Source of the DNA: Candidatus Methanogaster sp.
GTDB lineage: Archaea > Halobacteriota > Methanosarcinia > Methanosarcinales > Methanogasteraceae
Length of the DNA: 45,686 bases
Assembly: GCA_003194445.1 (NCBI GenBank)
Contig: PQXF01000023.1
Location: 1-45,686 of the forward strand
Direction of reading: 5' to 3'
How positions within the stretch are numbered: position 1 is the first letter of the stretch; each line of letters begins with the position of its first letter. This document shows positions 25,822 through 33,471 of this stretch, piece after piece. The position numbers and the translations under genes are program-made. The notes under the pieces were generated by a model, which saw only the letters and a program-made list of their open reading frames with translations, had not been told where the DNA came from and did not search any database.

Positions 25822-27852
25822 TTAACCTCCTCTGATCATAATGACCAGTATCATCAACATGCTCACCCCAAAGATAACCGCGGTTGCGTAGTTCTGGACA
25901 ATACCAGTCTGAAGCTTCCGTGAGACCTGTCCTGACTGGATCGTAATCCAGCTTAATAGGTTGACCACCCCATCGATTACGTACCTGTCAAGCACATCCC
26001 AGAACGTGAAGACCGTCATGATGATCTTCTCTGCGATGATGTCCTTGAAGAGGTAATCGAGGTAGTACTTGTTCCAGAGGATCTGGTAGAGTGGATTGTC
26101 CTTCTTCACATACTTGCTCACATCGATACGGTTCTTGTAGTAGACCGTTGTCGCGATTGCAAGTCCTGCGATCATCAAGAGGAGCGGTAGGTAGATCACC
26201 CATGATGGTGGGTGTGCACCGTGGTGCATCAGGGTATTTCCACCGAGATGTGCGATCTCATGGAGGTTAAGACCTGGGTATATGCCAGTTGCTGTGTGCG
26301 TCTCATGCACAAATGTCTCCTCAAGGAAGTGCCAGAAGTCCTTTCCACCTCCGGTGATAATTCCCAGGAAGATTGCAAAGAACGATAGCACGACAAGCGT
26401 CGTCTTCATCCAGAAGCCGCATTCATGCGGATGTATTGCAGGATAGCTTCTTGGCTCTCCTGTCATCGCAAGGTACCATGCCCTGAATGTGTATGTGGCG
26501 GTCAGGATTACCCCAAGCACAAGGAATATCCATACCATGTATCCGAGATCCCCGCCGTGAGTTGCGTAGATGTACGCGTCCTCGATGATCCGGTCCTTGC
26601 TGTAGTATCCGGCAGTTAACGGGAACGCAATCAGTGCAAGCGCACCGGCAAGCATCGCATAACCGGTCCACCGCATTCCCTTTAAGAGTCCTCCCATCTC
26701 CTTAATGTCCCGAATGTTTCCGATTCCGTGCAAAACAGAACCAGACGACAGAAAGAGGAGGGCTTTGAAGAATGCGTGTGCAACAAGGTGAAAGAGTGCG
26801 TAGGCAACTGAAGCTACTCCAAGCACTGCGCCGCAGCCGAGTATCGCTATCATGTAGCCTAGCTGGCTGATTGTGGAGTACGCAAATATCCGCTTCAGGT
26901 CGTTTACCACGAGTCCGAGTGTCGATGCATAGAGTGCTGTAAATGCTCCCATGAATGCCACAATCATCAGTGCATTCGGTGCTGCAAGGAATATCGGGAA
27001 TGCCCGTGCGATCAGGTAGACTCCAGCCGTAACCATCGTTGCAGCGTGAATCAGTGCGGACACTGTAGTCGGACCTTCCATCGCATCAGGAATCCAGACG
27101 TGCAGCGGGAAACCCGCGCTCTTGCCGAGCACACCACACATGAATAGTATACAGATGATCGTGAGCGCACTCACGCCAAAGAGCGCTTCATGGCTTAAGT
27201 GTTCAAGGTTCTGGAAGATGGCGTTAAACGAGATTATCTCTGATGTTATCCCCTGCTTCACCATGATCGTGTACATCATAGCAATTCCCAGGAGGAAGAG
27301 ACAGTCTCCGACAGCGCACGACATCCATGCCTTCTTTCCAGCCGCTGCCGCCTCTGGCTTGTGCCACCAGAATCCGATCAACAGGTACGAACAGACGCCA
27401 ACCATCTCCCAGAAGATGAAGAGCTGGAGCAGGTTGTTTGCCAGTACCAGTCCGAACATGCTTCCTGTGAAGAGTGCGGTCTCTGCGAAGTAGACGTTCT
27501 TTGCACAGTCATGCGACATGTATCCGATCGCGTAGAAATGGATAAAGAACGAGACGAACGACACCATACAGACCATCGCAAGCGATAGTGGATCTACTAC
27601 GAATCCGGCAACGATCCCATCATAGAACCAGGGCCACGAGTACTCCCAGAATCCGAGATGCTGAACATACACGTTGTACAGACAGCCGTACGAGATTATC
27701 ATCGAACCGAAGATCGAGAGCGTCGCAAACATCCCGCCCTTACGCCACCAGTACTTTCCGATGAGTAGTTCGAGAAGGAACCCAATCATTGGCAGTAAGA
27801 CGATCCAGTGTGCATACATCCTGAAATCTATTGTAGTCAGGTTTGGATCCAT
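25822..27852 (-). CDS. fpoL: F420H2 dehydrogenase subunit FpoL (NuoL-like)
   Basis: A 676-residue antiporter-like subunit, the distal pump. FIFWEMVGVCSYLLIGFWWH has the TM5 Glu; FPLHVWIPDAMEGPTTVSAL and NDLKRIFAYSTISQLGYMIA are core motifs. The C-terminal third (residues about 570-676) contains a long amphipathic region (NRIDVSKYVKKDNPLYQILW) consistent with the lateral helix of NuoL. The ATG at 27852 lies six bases after GAGGTG; ATG at 27855 and GTG at 27861 are alternatives. Confidence 0.94.
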   Translation of the reverse strand: MDPNLTTIDFRMYAHWIVLLPMIGFLLELLIGKYWWRKGGMFATLSIFGSMIISYGCLYNVYVQHLGFWEYSWPWFYDGIVAGFVVDPLSLAMVCMVSFVSFFIHFYAIGYMSHDCAKNVYFAETALFTGSMFGLVLANNLLQLFIFWEMVGVCSYLLIGFWWHKPEAAAAGKKAWMSCAVGDCLFLLGIAMMYTIMVKQGITSEIISFNAIFQNLEHLSHEALFGVSALTIICILFMCGVLGKSAGFPLHVWIPDAMEGPTTVSALIHAATMVTAGVYLIARAFPIFLAAPNALMIVAFMGAFTALYASTLGLVVNDLKRIFAYSTISQLGYMIAILGCGAVLGVASVAYALFHLVAHAFFKALLFLSSGSVLHGIGNIRDIKEMGGLLKGMRWTGYAMLAGALALIAFPLTAGYYSKDRIIEDAYIYATHGGDLGYMVWIFLVLGVILTATYTFRAWYLAMTGEPRSYPAIHPHECGFWMKTTLVVLSFFAIFLGIITGGGKDFWHFLEETFVHETHTATGIYPGLNLHEIAHLGGNTLMHHGAHPPSWVIYLPLLLMIAGLAIATTVYYKNRIDVSKYVKKDNPLYQILWNKYYLDYLFKDIIAEKIIMTVFTFWDVLDRYVIDGVVNLLSWITIQSGQVSRKLQTGIVQNYATAVIFGVSMLMILVIMIRGG

Positions 27853-27854
27853 CA

Positions 27855-28157
27855 TTACCACCTCAGGAGCTTAATGTTCTCGATATCGATCTTTGCACGC
27901 AGCCGGTAGACCATCAGTATGATCGCGAAACCAACTGCCGCCTCAGCCGCTGCAAGCGCGATTGAGAATAGCGCAAAGACCTGACCCGATGCATCGTTGA
28001 TGTGTGTCGAGAATGCGATCAGGTTCATGTTCGCGGCATTAAGCATCAGTTCAACGCACATCAGAAGCCTGATACCGTTGCTGAGCGTCATGATGCCATA
28101 AGCGCCGATTGCAAAGAGTATACCTGCCAGAAGCAGGTAATATTGTAGTGGGATCAT
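27855..28157 (-). CDS. fpoK: F420H2 dehydrogenase subunit FpoK (NuoK-like)
   Basis: A 100-residue subunit with three membrane helices. [20 protein letters not shown] contains the two conserved Glu/Asn positions of NuoK in TM2, and [20 protein letters not shown] the TM3 Glu. The ATG overlaps the fpoJ2 stop (ATGA), so translation is coupled. Confidence 0.94.
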   Translation of the reverse strand: MIPLQYYLLLAGILFAIGAYGIMTLSNGIRLLMCVELMLNAANMNLIAFSTHINDASGQVFALFSIALAAAEAAVGFAIILMVYRLRAKIDIENIKLLRW

Positions 28158-28408
28158 GCTGCCACCTCTTCTTCATCCTCTTTTGCGAGGTATATTCCTC
28201 CGATCAGTGCAGCGAGAAGCACGAGCGCAAGCACCTCGAAGGCTACTACATAAGTCGTGAATATCTCTGTTCCGATGGTGACGATACCTGATGAATCATT
28301 ATCGGTGAAGGTCAGCGGCTCTTCGACCCAGTAAGTCCCCATGACTGACATCCCGACAACTGCCAGAAACAGCAGTGCCACGACCGCGTTCAATATCTTG
28401 TTGATCAT
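28154..28408 (-). CDS. fpoJ: F420H2 dehydrogenase subunit FpoJ, C-terminal half (J2)
   Basis: An 84-residue protein equal to the C-terminal part of NuoJ: an N-terminal helix, a loop ([20 protein letters not shown]), then [20 protein letters not shown] and an acidic tail. In Methanosarcina, too, FpoJ is split into two genes. Its first eight codons recur 102 bp upstream in the same frame. GGAG lies upstream of the ATG. Confidence 0.88.
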   Translation of the reverse strand: MINKILNAVVALLFLAVVGMSVMGTYWVEEPLTFTDNDSSGIVTIGTEIFTTYVVAFEVLALVLLAALIGGIYLAKEDEEEVAA

Positions 28409-28510
28409 TCAGATCGCCTCCGTGCAGTCCAACTGAAGCGTAGCGGAATGTTGGACGTTTTTACTCGATTTTTTTGGAAAAAAATCGGCGTTCAGAATTT
28501 TATTGATCAT
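28409..28510 (-). pseudogene. Truncated second copy of the fpoJ2 start, fused to a hairpin element
   Basis: A 33-codon ORF begins MINKILNA, the same eight residues as fpoJ2, then runs into the dispersed hairpin (28458-28488) and a GTCCAAC/GTTGGAC inverted repeat (28425-28455). It stops with TGA directly before the real fpoJ2 ATG. AAGGTGA precedes its ATG. Differences between the two copies fall at synonymous codon positions (AAC/AAT, AAG/AAA, ATA/ATT, TTG/CTG). Confidence 0.7.
28425..28488. repeat. Dispersed hairpin element within the fpo operon
   Basis: CGATTTTTTTGGAAAAAAATCG (28467-28488 region) forms a 10-bp stem with a 2-base loop, preceded by TTTTTACTCG, as at 19031-19053. A second, weaker inverted repeat (GTCCAAC...GTTGGAC) flanks its left side. 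It lies between fpoJ1 and fpoJ2. Confidence 0.85.
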
Positions 28511-28521
28511 TTGATCTCACC

Positions 28522-28785
28522 TTATCCTCCGACCTCTCGTGTAGTCAGCATCACCGCGAATAGTACCAGTATACCGATAGCTCCAATATACACGAATATC
28601 TGGACGATGCCAACGAATGCCGCGTTGCTCAGGATGTATAGCATAGCAACCGCAGCGAACGCTCCGAGGAGATATAATGCGCTGTGCACGATCTCCTTTG
28701 ATGCGACCACCATAATTGCTGTGAATATCAGTACTACCGCAAGCACCGCAAAGACAATCATTTCAAAACTCTCTCCAAGTGTCAT
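28522..28785 (-). CDS. fpoJ: F420H2 dehydrogenase subunit FpoJ, N-terminal half (J1)
   Basis: An 87-residue, three-helix protein matching the first part of NuoJ. VASKEIVHSALYLLGAFAAV and FVGIVQIFVYIGAIGILVLF contain the pi-bulge-type TM3 glycines of NuoJ. AAGGTGA lies before the ATG. It ends at TTREVGG just before the J2 leader copy. Confidence 0.92.
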   Translation of the reverse strand: MTLGESFEMIVFAVLAVVLIFTAIMVVASKEIVHSALYLLGAFAAVAMLYILSNAAFVGIVQIFVYIGAIGILVLFAVMLTTREVGG

Positions 28786-28796
28786 TTATATCACCT

Positions 28797-28886
28797 TCAT
28801 ATCATTGAGAGTATCAGTAGCAGTGCCACGAGCCCGAAGGCGATGATCTCTACTACGTAGTCTAACGGTTTCATTTTTGATTCCAT
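28797..28886 (-). CDS. 29-residue single-helix membrane micro-ORF between fpoI and fpoJ
   Basis: An ORF of 29 codons begins MESKMKPLDYVVEI and ends in one hydrophobic helix, FGLVALLLILSMI. GAGGAGG lies seven bases before its ATG, inside the end of fpoI, and its ATG is 2 bp after the fpoI stop. fpoJ follows 11 bp after its stop with its own AAGGTGA. Position, spacing and ribosome binding site argue that it is translated. It is not a known Fpo/Nuo subunit to my knowledge and could be a small accessory subunit or an unannotated one. Confidence 0.65.
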   Translation of the reverse strand: MESKMKPLDYVVEIIAFGLVALLLILSMI

Positions 28887-28888
28887 TG

Positions 28889-29251
28889 TCAATCCTCCTC
28901 GCCCATCAACTGCGCAGGACCGTATATGATCGCGTACCTGTCAGGCGATATTGCCTCCGTATACTCTTTCGTCATTATAAGCGCATCATTCGGGCACTGA
29001 TCCACGCATAGTCCGCAGAACATGCAGTGTCCGAAATCGATCATCGGGAACCAGCGTCCGTACCTCACAATCCGAATCGCACGTGTCGGGCAGGTGCCGG
29101 CGCATATCCCGCAACCGATGCACTTGTCTCTGTCGAGTTTGTGCATGCCCCGGTATCGATCCGATACTTCCGTCGGAACCTCAGGGCAGAGCCTTGTCAC
29201 ACTCGGTCTGAATGTGTTCTTTATCATCTCCTCAAAGTTTTTGAGTACCAT
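28889..29251 (-). CDS. fpoI: F420H2 dehydrogenase subunit FpoI (NuoI-like ferredoxin)
   Basis: A 120-residue 8Fe-8S ferredoxin subunit. CIGCGICAGTCP and CMFCGLCVDQCP bind two [4Fe-4S] clusters on the electron path from FpoF to the quinone-like acceptor site. The ATG at 29251 follows AGGTGA by six bases; a GTG at 29260 is an alternative. It stops just before the micro-ORF. Confidence 0.94.
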   Translation of the reverse strand: MVLKNFEEMIKNTFRPSVTRLCPEVPTEVSDRYRGMHKLDRDKCIGCGICAGTCPTRAIRIVRYGRWFPMIDFGHCMFCGLCVDQCPNDALIMTKEYTEAISPDRYAIIYGPAQLMGEED

Positions 29252-29260
29252 TGTGATCAC

Positions 29261-30343
29261 CTACCAGGGCCATACCAGCCCTAACATTACTGCCCATATC
29301 AGATTCACCATAGCAAGTGGCAAAAGAATCTTCCACCCAATCGATGTGACCTGGTCTATCCTGATTCTCGGAAGAGCCCATCTGATCATGATGACAAACA
29401 TCATCACGAGCACCCATTTCACCAGGAATACCCCGGCTGGCAGCAGCCCGAAAAGTGGGATGTTTAAGTTAACGATAAACTGGGGTATCTTCCAGCCTCC
29501 AAGGAAGATCAGAACCGCGATACACGATCCAAGCACCATGTGGATGTACTCAGCGAAATACGCAAGTCCAAACCTCATGCCGCTGTACTCGGTACCCCAT
29601 CCTGCGATCAGTTCCTCTTCTGCCTCGTTCTGATCGAATGGCACACGTCCCAGATCCGCAATCAGTGCAACTCCGAAGATTATGAATCCCAGAGGCATTA
29701 CGAATGCGAACCAGACGACCGATCCTTGCGCCTCAACGATATCAACGATGTTAAGGGAGCCTGTGACGATCACAACGCTTATGATTGTCATTCCAAGCGC
29801 AACCTCGTATCCGATCATGCGAGCGATGTTTCGGAATGCGGCAATCACAGAGAACTTGTTGTTTGATCCCCAGCCTGCCATGAATATTCCGATGATGCCG
29901 ATCGCGGATACCGCCTCAAGATAGAGGATGCTAATATCGAACTGCGTAACTGCAAGCGGATAAGTGGTTCCGTTGAAGATAAACGCCCCAAACGGGATTG
30001 CGATGATCATCAGGAGTGCTGACCCAAACATCAGTACCGGCGCGGCAACCCAGACAGGACCGTCAACCTTGTCCGGTTTTATGTCCTCCTTTGTGAAGAG
30101 CTTGATCGCATCAGCAATCAACTGGAGCAGACCATACCTTCCACCGACGCGGTTCGGTCCGATTCTGGACTGAATGTCGCTTGCGTACTTTCGCTCAAGC
30201 CATACCGCAAACATCGCAGCGACCATCATTCCACCCATTGCACAGAGTCCGATGACTCCTCGGATCCAGGGACCCCACCAGTTTTCGTTTCCAAGTATGG
30301 TGTATAAAATTCCAAGTAGAATGTCCATCTGTTCTTCTAACAT
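29261..30343 (-). CDS. fpoH: F420H2 dehydrogenase subunit FpoH (NuoH-like)
   Basis: A 360-residue membrane subunit that forms the acceptor-binding cavity with FpoB and FpoD. LERKYASDIQSRIGPNRVGG and GLLQLIADAIKLFTKEDIKP are the matrix-loop signatures, and RVPFDQNEAEEELIAGWGTE is the conserved acidic loop. About eight hydrophobic segments. AGGAGG before the ATG decides the start at 30343. Confidence 0.95.
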   Translation of the reverse strand: MLEEQMDILLGILYTILGNENWWGPWIRGVIGLCAMGGMMVAAMFAVWLERKYASDIQSRIGPNRVGGRYGLLQLIADAIKLFTKEDIKPDKVDGPVWVAAPVLMFGSALLMIIAIPFGAFIFNGTTYPLAVTQFDISILYLEAVSAIGIIGIFMAGWGSNNKFSVIAAFRNIARMIGYEVALGMTIISVVIVTGSLNIVDIVEAQGSVVWFAFVMPLGFIIFGVALIADLGRVPFDQNEAEEELIAGWGTEYSGMRFGLAYFAEYIHMVLGSCIAVLIFLGGWKIPQFIVNLNIPLFGLLPAGVFLVKWVLVMMFVIMIRWALPRIRIDQVTSIGWKILLPLAMVNLIWAVMLGLVWPW

Positions 30344-30361
30344 TTTTTACCTCCTACCTGC

Positions 30362-31558
30362 TTATCTGTCAGCCTCACTGTTGCACGAGTCCATCGACGC
30401 TGCGATCGCCGGGACGTCTGCAATATACACATTCTCAAGCATCGGTGGCAGCCCCTGCATCAGGGCAAAAGCCGGTCCTCTGATCTTGACGCGATATGGC
30501 TTGTCTGTGCCATCGCTCACGATGTACATAGCCATCTCGCCTCTCGGATCCTCGATTGGCACATACGCGTCCCCTGGTGGGACTCTCATCGAGGGAGTTC
30601 GTCTTCCGTAAGGTAGTTCATCAGGGAAGAGCGGTCCCGGTTTCATCTGGTCGAGTGCCTGCTCGATGATCCAGCAACTCTCCTGGATCTCGTTCACACG
30701 AACCATTACCCGGTCGAAGATGTCTCCGTTCTCTGCGGTCTGCACCTTGAAATCGATATCCGGATATGTGAGCGTCGGATAGACCTTGCGCACATCGTAA
30801 TCGATCCCTGCCGCACGAAGTGCAGGTCCTGTGAGACCGGCTTTCATCACATCCTCCTTTGTGAGGGTACCGATGCCAACCGTCCTCATCTTGTAGGTGC
30901 GGTCACTTGAGAAGAGTTCCTTGTACATCTCACACTTCTCGCCTACCATCGAAAGGACGTCAATCGCCTTCTCGCGCCATCCATCAGGAAGATCCTCGCG
31001 CACGCCCCCGAACCGTGGGAAGCAGTGAGTGATCCTTGCGCCAGTGATGTCCTCGATCAACCCGAGAACATACTCTCGCTCTCTGATCATGAACAGGAAC
31101 ATCGTAACAAAGCCGAGATCGGTTGCGTACTCGCCAGTCCCGAGTAAATGGCTCTGGATTCGAGAGAGTTCCTGCATGATCACCCTGATATACTGTGATC
31201 TCTCCGGCGGTTCGATATCGAGCAACCGCTCAACTGAACTGACATAAGCCTCGTTATTGGAGAGTGATGCGAGATAACAGATCCGGTCCGTTACCGGAAG
31301 CCCCTGGATGTATGTCATGCTCTCAAGGATTTTCTCGATTCCTTTGTGTCCGTAGCCCATGTATAACTTTGAGTCCCTGACGGTCTCGCCACTGAGTTTG
31401 AGATCGATCAGAAACGGTCCCGGCTGGATTGGGTTCTGCGGACCGATATGAAGCATCATCTCAGTATCATCGAGCTTATATGCCTCTTGCTGTGGCTCAT
31501 GGATGTATTCGGCAGCCAGTTGCTGCATCCGTTTCTTAACGTCGTGTTTGTTAACCAT
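30362..31558 (-). CDS. fpoD: F420H2 dehydrogenase subunit FpoD (NuoD-like)
   Basis: A 398-residue homologue of the NuoD/[NiFe]-hydrogenase large subunit without the NiFe Cys motifs. LHIGPQNPIQPGPFLIDLKL and YMGYGHKGIEKILESMTYIQ form the acceptor-binding segment (HxxGPQNP). It lines the methanophenazine/quinone cavity. AGGTGG six bases upstream supports the ATG at 31558 over a GTG at 31567 adjoining fpoC. Confidence 0.94.
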   Translation of the reverse strand: MVNKHDVKKRMQQLAAEYIHEPQQEAYKLDDTEMMLHIGPQNPIQPGPFLIDLKLSGETVRDSKLYMGYGHKGIEKILESMTYIQGLPVTDRICYLASLSNNEAYVSSVERLLDIEPPERSQYIRVIMQELSRIQSHLLGTGEYATDLGFVTMFLFMIREREYVLGLIEDITGARITHCFPRFGGVREDLPDGWREKAIDVLSMVGEKCEMYKELFSSDRTYKMRTVGIGTLTKEDVMKAGLTGPALRAAGIDYDVRKVYPTLTYPDIDFKVQTAENGDIFDRVMVRVNEIQESCWIIEQALDQMKPGPLFPDELPYGRRTPSMRVPPGDAYVPIEDPRGEMAMYIVSDGTDKPYRVKIRGPAFALMQGLPPMLENVYIADVPAIAASMDSCNSEADR

Positions 31559-31567
31559 CTTGACCAC

Positions 31568-32134
31568 CTACTCCAGATAATGTCGCTCAGAGGGCCACGA
31601 CTTCCATTCGAGAGGATACTTCTCTTCGACAACGCTTTCCTGATCATCCGAGTACGGGTACTTCGCAGTCGTCTGCGGAAACTCCTGATAATCCTTACGA
31701 AGGGGCCATTCGCCCATCATATCGTCTGATAATACTAATACGGTCATCTCAGGGTGTCCATCGAAGTAGATGCCCATGAACTCATAGACTTCTCGCTCGT
31801 ACCAGTTCGCATTCCACCAGACCGGAATAACGGTGTCGATCGATGGACTGTCGTCCCGCGGGACTGCTGCCTTCAGCTTCACGATCACCGAGTGATCGTA
31901 CGATGCGATCATGTATGCCACCTCAAACTTCCCATCTTCCGGGAAATCGAGGCTTGTGATACCGGATAATCTGTTGAATTGCAGATTATCTTTTAAGTAC
32001 GAGCAGACGTCAACGATCTCTCCCTTGTCGACGTTTGCACAGACCATGTGCGGCGGCTGCGAATCGATCAGAGCGTCCGTAACAGCGTCCGGGAACTGAG
32101 ATTTCAACGAATCGAGTACTGTTGTTCCGTCCAT
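31568..32134 (-). CDS. fpoC: F420H2 dehydrogenase subunit FpoC (NuoC-like)
   Basis: A 188-residue NuoC homologue. VIPVWWNANWYEREVYEFMG and IYFDGHPEMTVLVLSDDMMG-EWPLRKDYQ form the NuoC signature (WYERE.YD.FGI). It is a stabilising hydrophilic subunit of the connecting arm. The start overlaps the fpoB stop region by 2 bp apart. Confidence 0.94.
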   Translation of the reverse strand: MDGTTVLDSLKSQFPDAVTDALIDSQPPHMVCANVDKGEIVDVCSYLKDNLQFNRLSGITSLDFPEDGKFEVAYMIASYDHSVIVKLKAAVPRDDSPSIDTVIPVWWNANWYEREVYEFMGIYFDGHPEMTVLVLSDDMMGEWPLRKDYQEFPQTTAKYPYSDDQESVVEEKYPLEWKSWPSERHYLE

Positions 32135-32135
32135 C

Positions 32136-32663
32136 TCATTTCACCCCGTACATTGTCCCCTTGTCGGTCTTCGCCTTGATCTTCTTCTGGAGTTCTATAA
32201 ACCCCTGGATCAGTGCCTCAGGCCTTGGCGGGCATCCGGTGATATAGACATCAACCGGGAATATCTCGTCGATGTTCTGCAGCGTGTTGTATGATCTATA
32301 GAACGGTCCGCCACTTATCGAGCAGTTGCCCATACAGATGACCCATTTTGGCGAAGGCATCTGTGCGTACAATCGTTTCAGCGCGGGGAAGTACTTGCGG
32401 ACGATATATCCACTGATCACCATCACGTCCGCATGTCGCGGCGAACATCTCGGAATGATTCCGAATCGATCAGTGTCGTAGTGGGAACAGCCCGCGGCGA
32501 TCATCTCGACGCCACAGCACCCCATCGGCTGGGTCATGAACCAGAGCGAATTCTTCCTGCCCCAGTTTATGACATCCTGCGCCGGCGATTTCTTGAGAAA
32601 CTCATGAATCGCGCCCGTCGTGGTGGTTATAACCTGCACTGGTGTTCTAATGTCTTTTAGCAT
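32136..32663 (-). CDS. fpoB: F420H2 dehydrogenase subunit FpoB (NuoB-like)
   Basis: A 175-residue subunit that holds the last [4Fe-4S] cluster (N2-like). CCGVEMIAAGCSHYDTDRFG gives the adjacent Cys pair, followed by GNCSISGGPFY and the CPPRPEALIQGFIELQ motif. AAGGAGG precedes the ATG. It lies 13 bp after fpoA. Confidence 0.95.
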   Translation of the reverse strand: MLKDIRTPVQVITTTTGAIHEFLKKSPAQDVINWGRKNSLWFMTQPMGCCGVEMIAAGCSHYDTDRFGIIPRCSPRHADVMVISGYIVRKYFPALKRLYAQMPSPKWVICMGNCSISGGPFYRSYNTLQNIDEIFPVDVYITGCPPRPEALIQGFIELQKKIKAKTDKGTMYGVK

Positions 32664-32676
32664 AATAACCTCCTTT

Positions 32677-33075
32677 TCAACGCATCCACGTGAATGCGCC
32701 TTTCTTCCATGCGTAAATATCTCCGATAACCAGTGCGATAATAAGGAATATGGTCATCGCACCAACTGCCAATAGGGTAAATCCTGGAATCTCGCCCAAA
32801 ACTACCGAATTCTTGTAACAAACAGCCCATGGATATAAGAAAAGAACCTCGACATCAAAAAGCACAAAAACGATCGCAAGTAAGTAATACGAAACGTTGA
32901 ATCGCACTTGTGCTTCACCTATCGGATCTTTCCCGCCCTCGTAGGTCGTGTTCTTGAATCTGGCAGGGTTTCTCGGAGTGATCTGCTTTACAATGAACAA
33001 GATGACGAACGGTATGATCAATGCCAAAATGAGCATCACCACAATCGGTATGTAGTCCTGTATCGCATCCGTCAT
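32677..33075 (-). CDS. fpoA: F420H2 dehydrogenase subunit FpoA (NuoA-like)
   Basis: A 132-residue subunit with three membrane helices. TTYEGGKDPIGEAQVRFNVS is the conserved loop (YECG-type, with G for C), followed by YYLLAIVFVLFDVEVLFLYP. AGGAGG precedes the ATG. It is the first gene of the fpo transcript. Confidence 0.94.
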   Translation of the reverse strand: MTDAIQDYIPIVVMLILALIIPFVILFIVKQITPRNPARFKNTTYEGGKDPIGEAQVRFNVSYYLLAIVFVLFDVEVLFLYPWAVCYKNSVVLGEIPGFTLLAVGAMTIFLIIALVIGDIYAWKKGAFTWMR

Positions 33076-33200
33076 TGTGTCAACCTCCTAATCATATCTT
33101 CAAGCCTCCTTTAGTATACGCTTATGATATCCGGTCATAATCGACCTATATTGTCACGTTTCTATGACTGTACCATAGTATAAAAGGTTTATCATATCAA
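33076..33200 (-). promoter_or_regulatory. fpo operon promoter
   Basis: On minus, AAACCTTTTATACTATGG (about 33175-33192) gives BRE and TATA box, 100-115 bp before the fpoA ATG. Transcription would start near 33150, leaving a leader of roughly 75 nt with an AGGAGG site. This mirrors the psmA promoter (AAACCTTTTATAC). Confidence 0.6.
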
Positions 33201-33471
33201 GATGCGGTCAACTTGTCGGACGCTGTAGCGGATTTCGGGTGATGGGAAAAAGGTTAATAGGGGATGTGTTTCTCTGGCAAGGCACTGTCAGTTTTTCCAG
33301 TGAAGTCGTCATGCCCCCTGATTCTACTGCCAAGTGCGCAGATCTGCGCGGGGGTTGAAAACGGTCTCGAAACTCTTGCACCCTCAGCGTTCGGCGCTGC
33401 TTCGCAGACCGCGGTGATAAATCACCTGGATATTCAGACAGTATCCTATCGAGCATATCTTATATTAGGGG
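33201..33471. other. Gap between tldD and the fpo promoter
   Basis: No gene supported. G/C-rich palindromic strings are present (GCGCAGATCTGCGC, 33348-33361). A plus-strand open frame entering here is the shadow of tldD. Confidence 0.4.

Noticed and set aside
28409-28510. 33-codon ORF as a genuine conserved small gene
   Set aside because: After the eight J2-like residues it translates a palindrome (DFFPKKSSK), which reads as repeat DNA rather than protein.
33208-33456. 82-codon minus-strand ORF upstream of the tldD 3' end
   Set aside because: Arg/Pro-rich, no motif, no ribosome binding site; composition looks non-coding.
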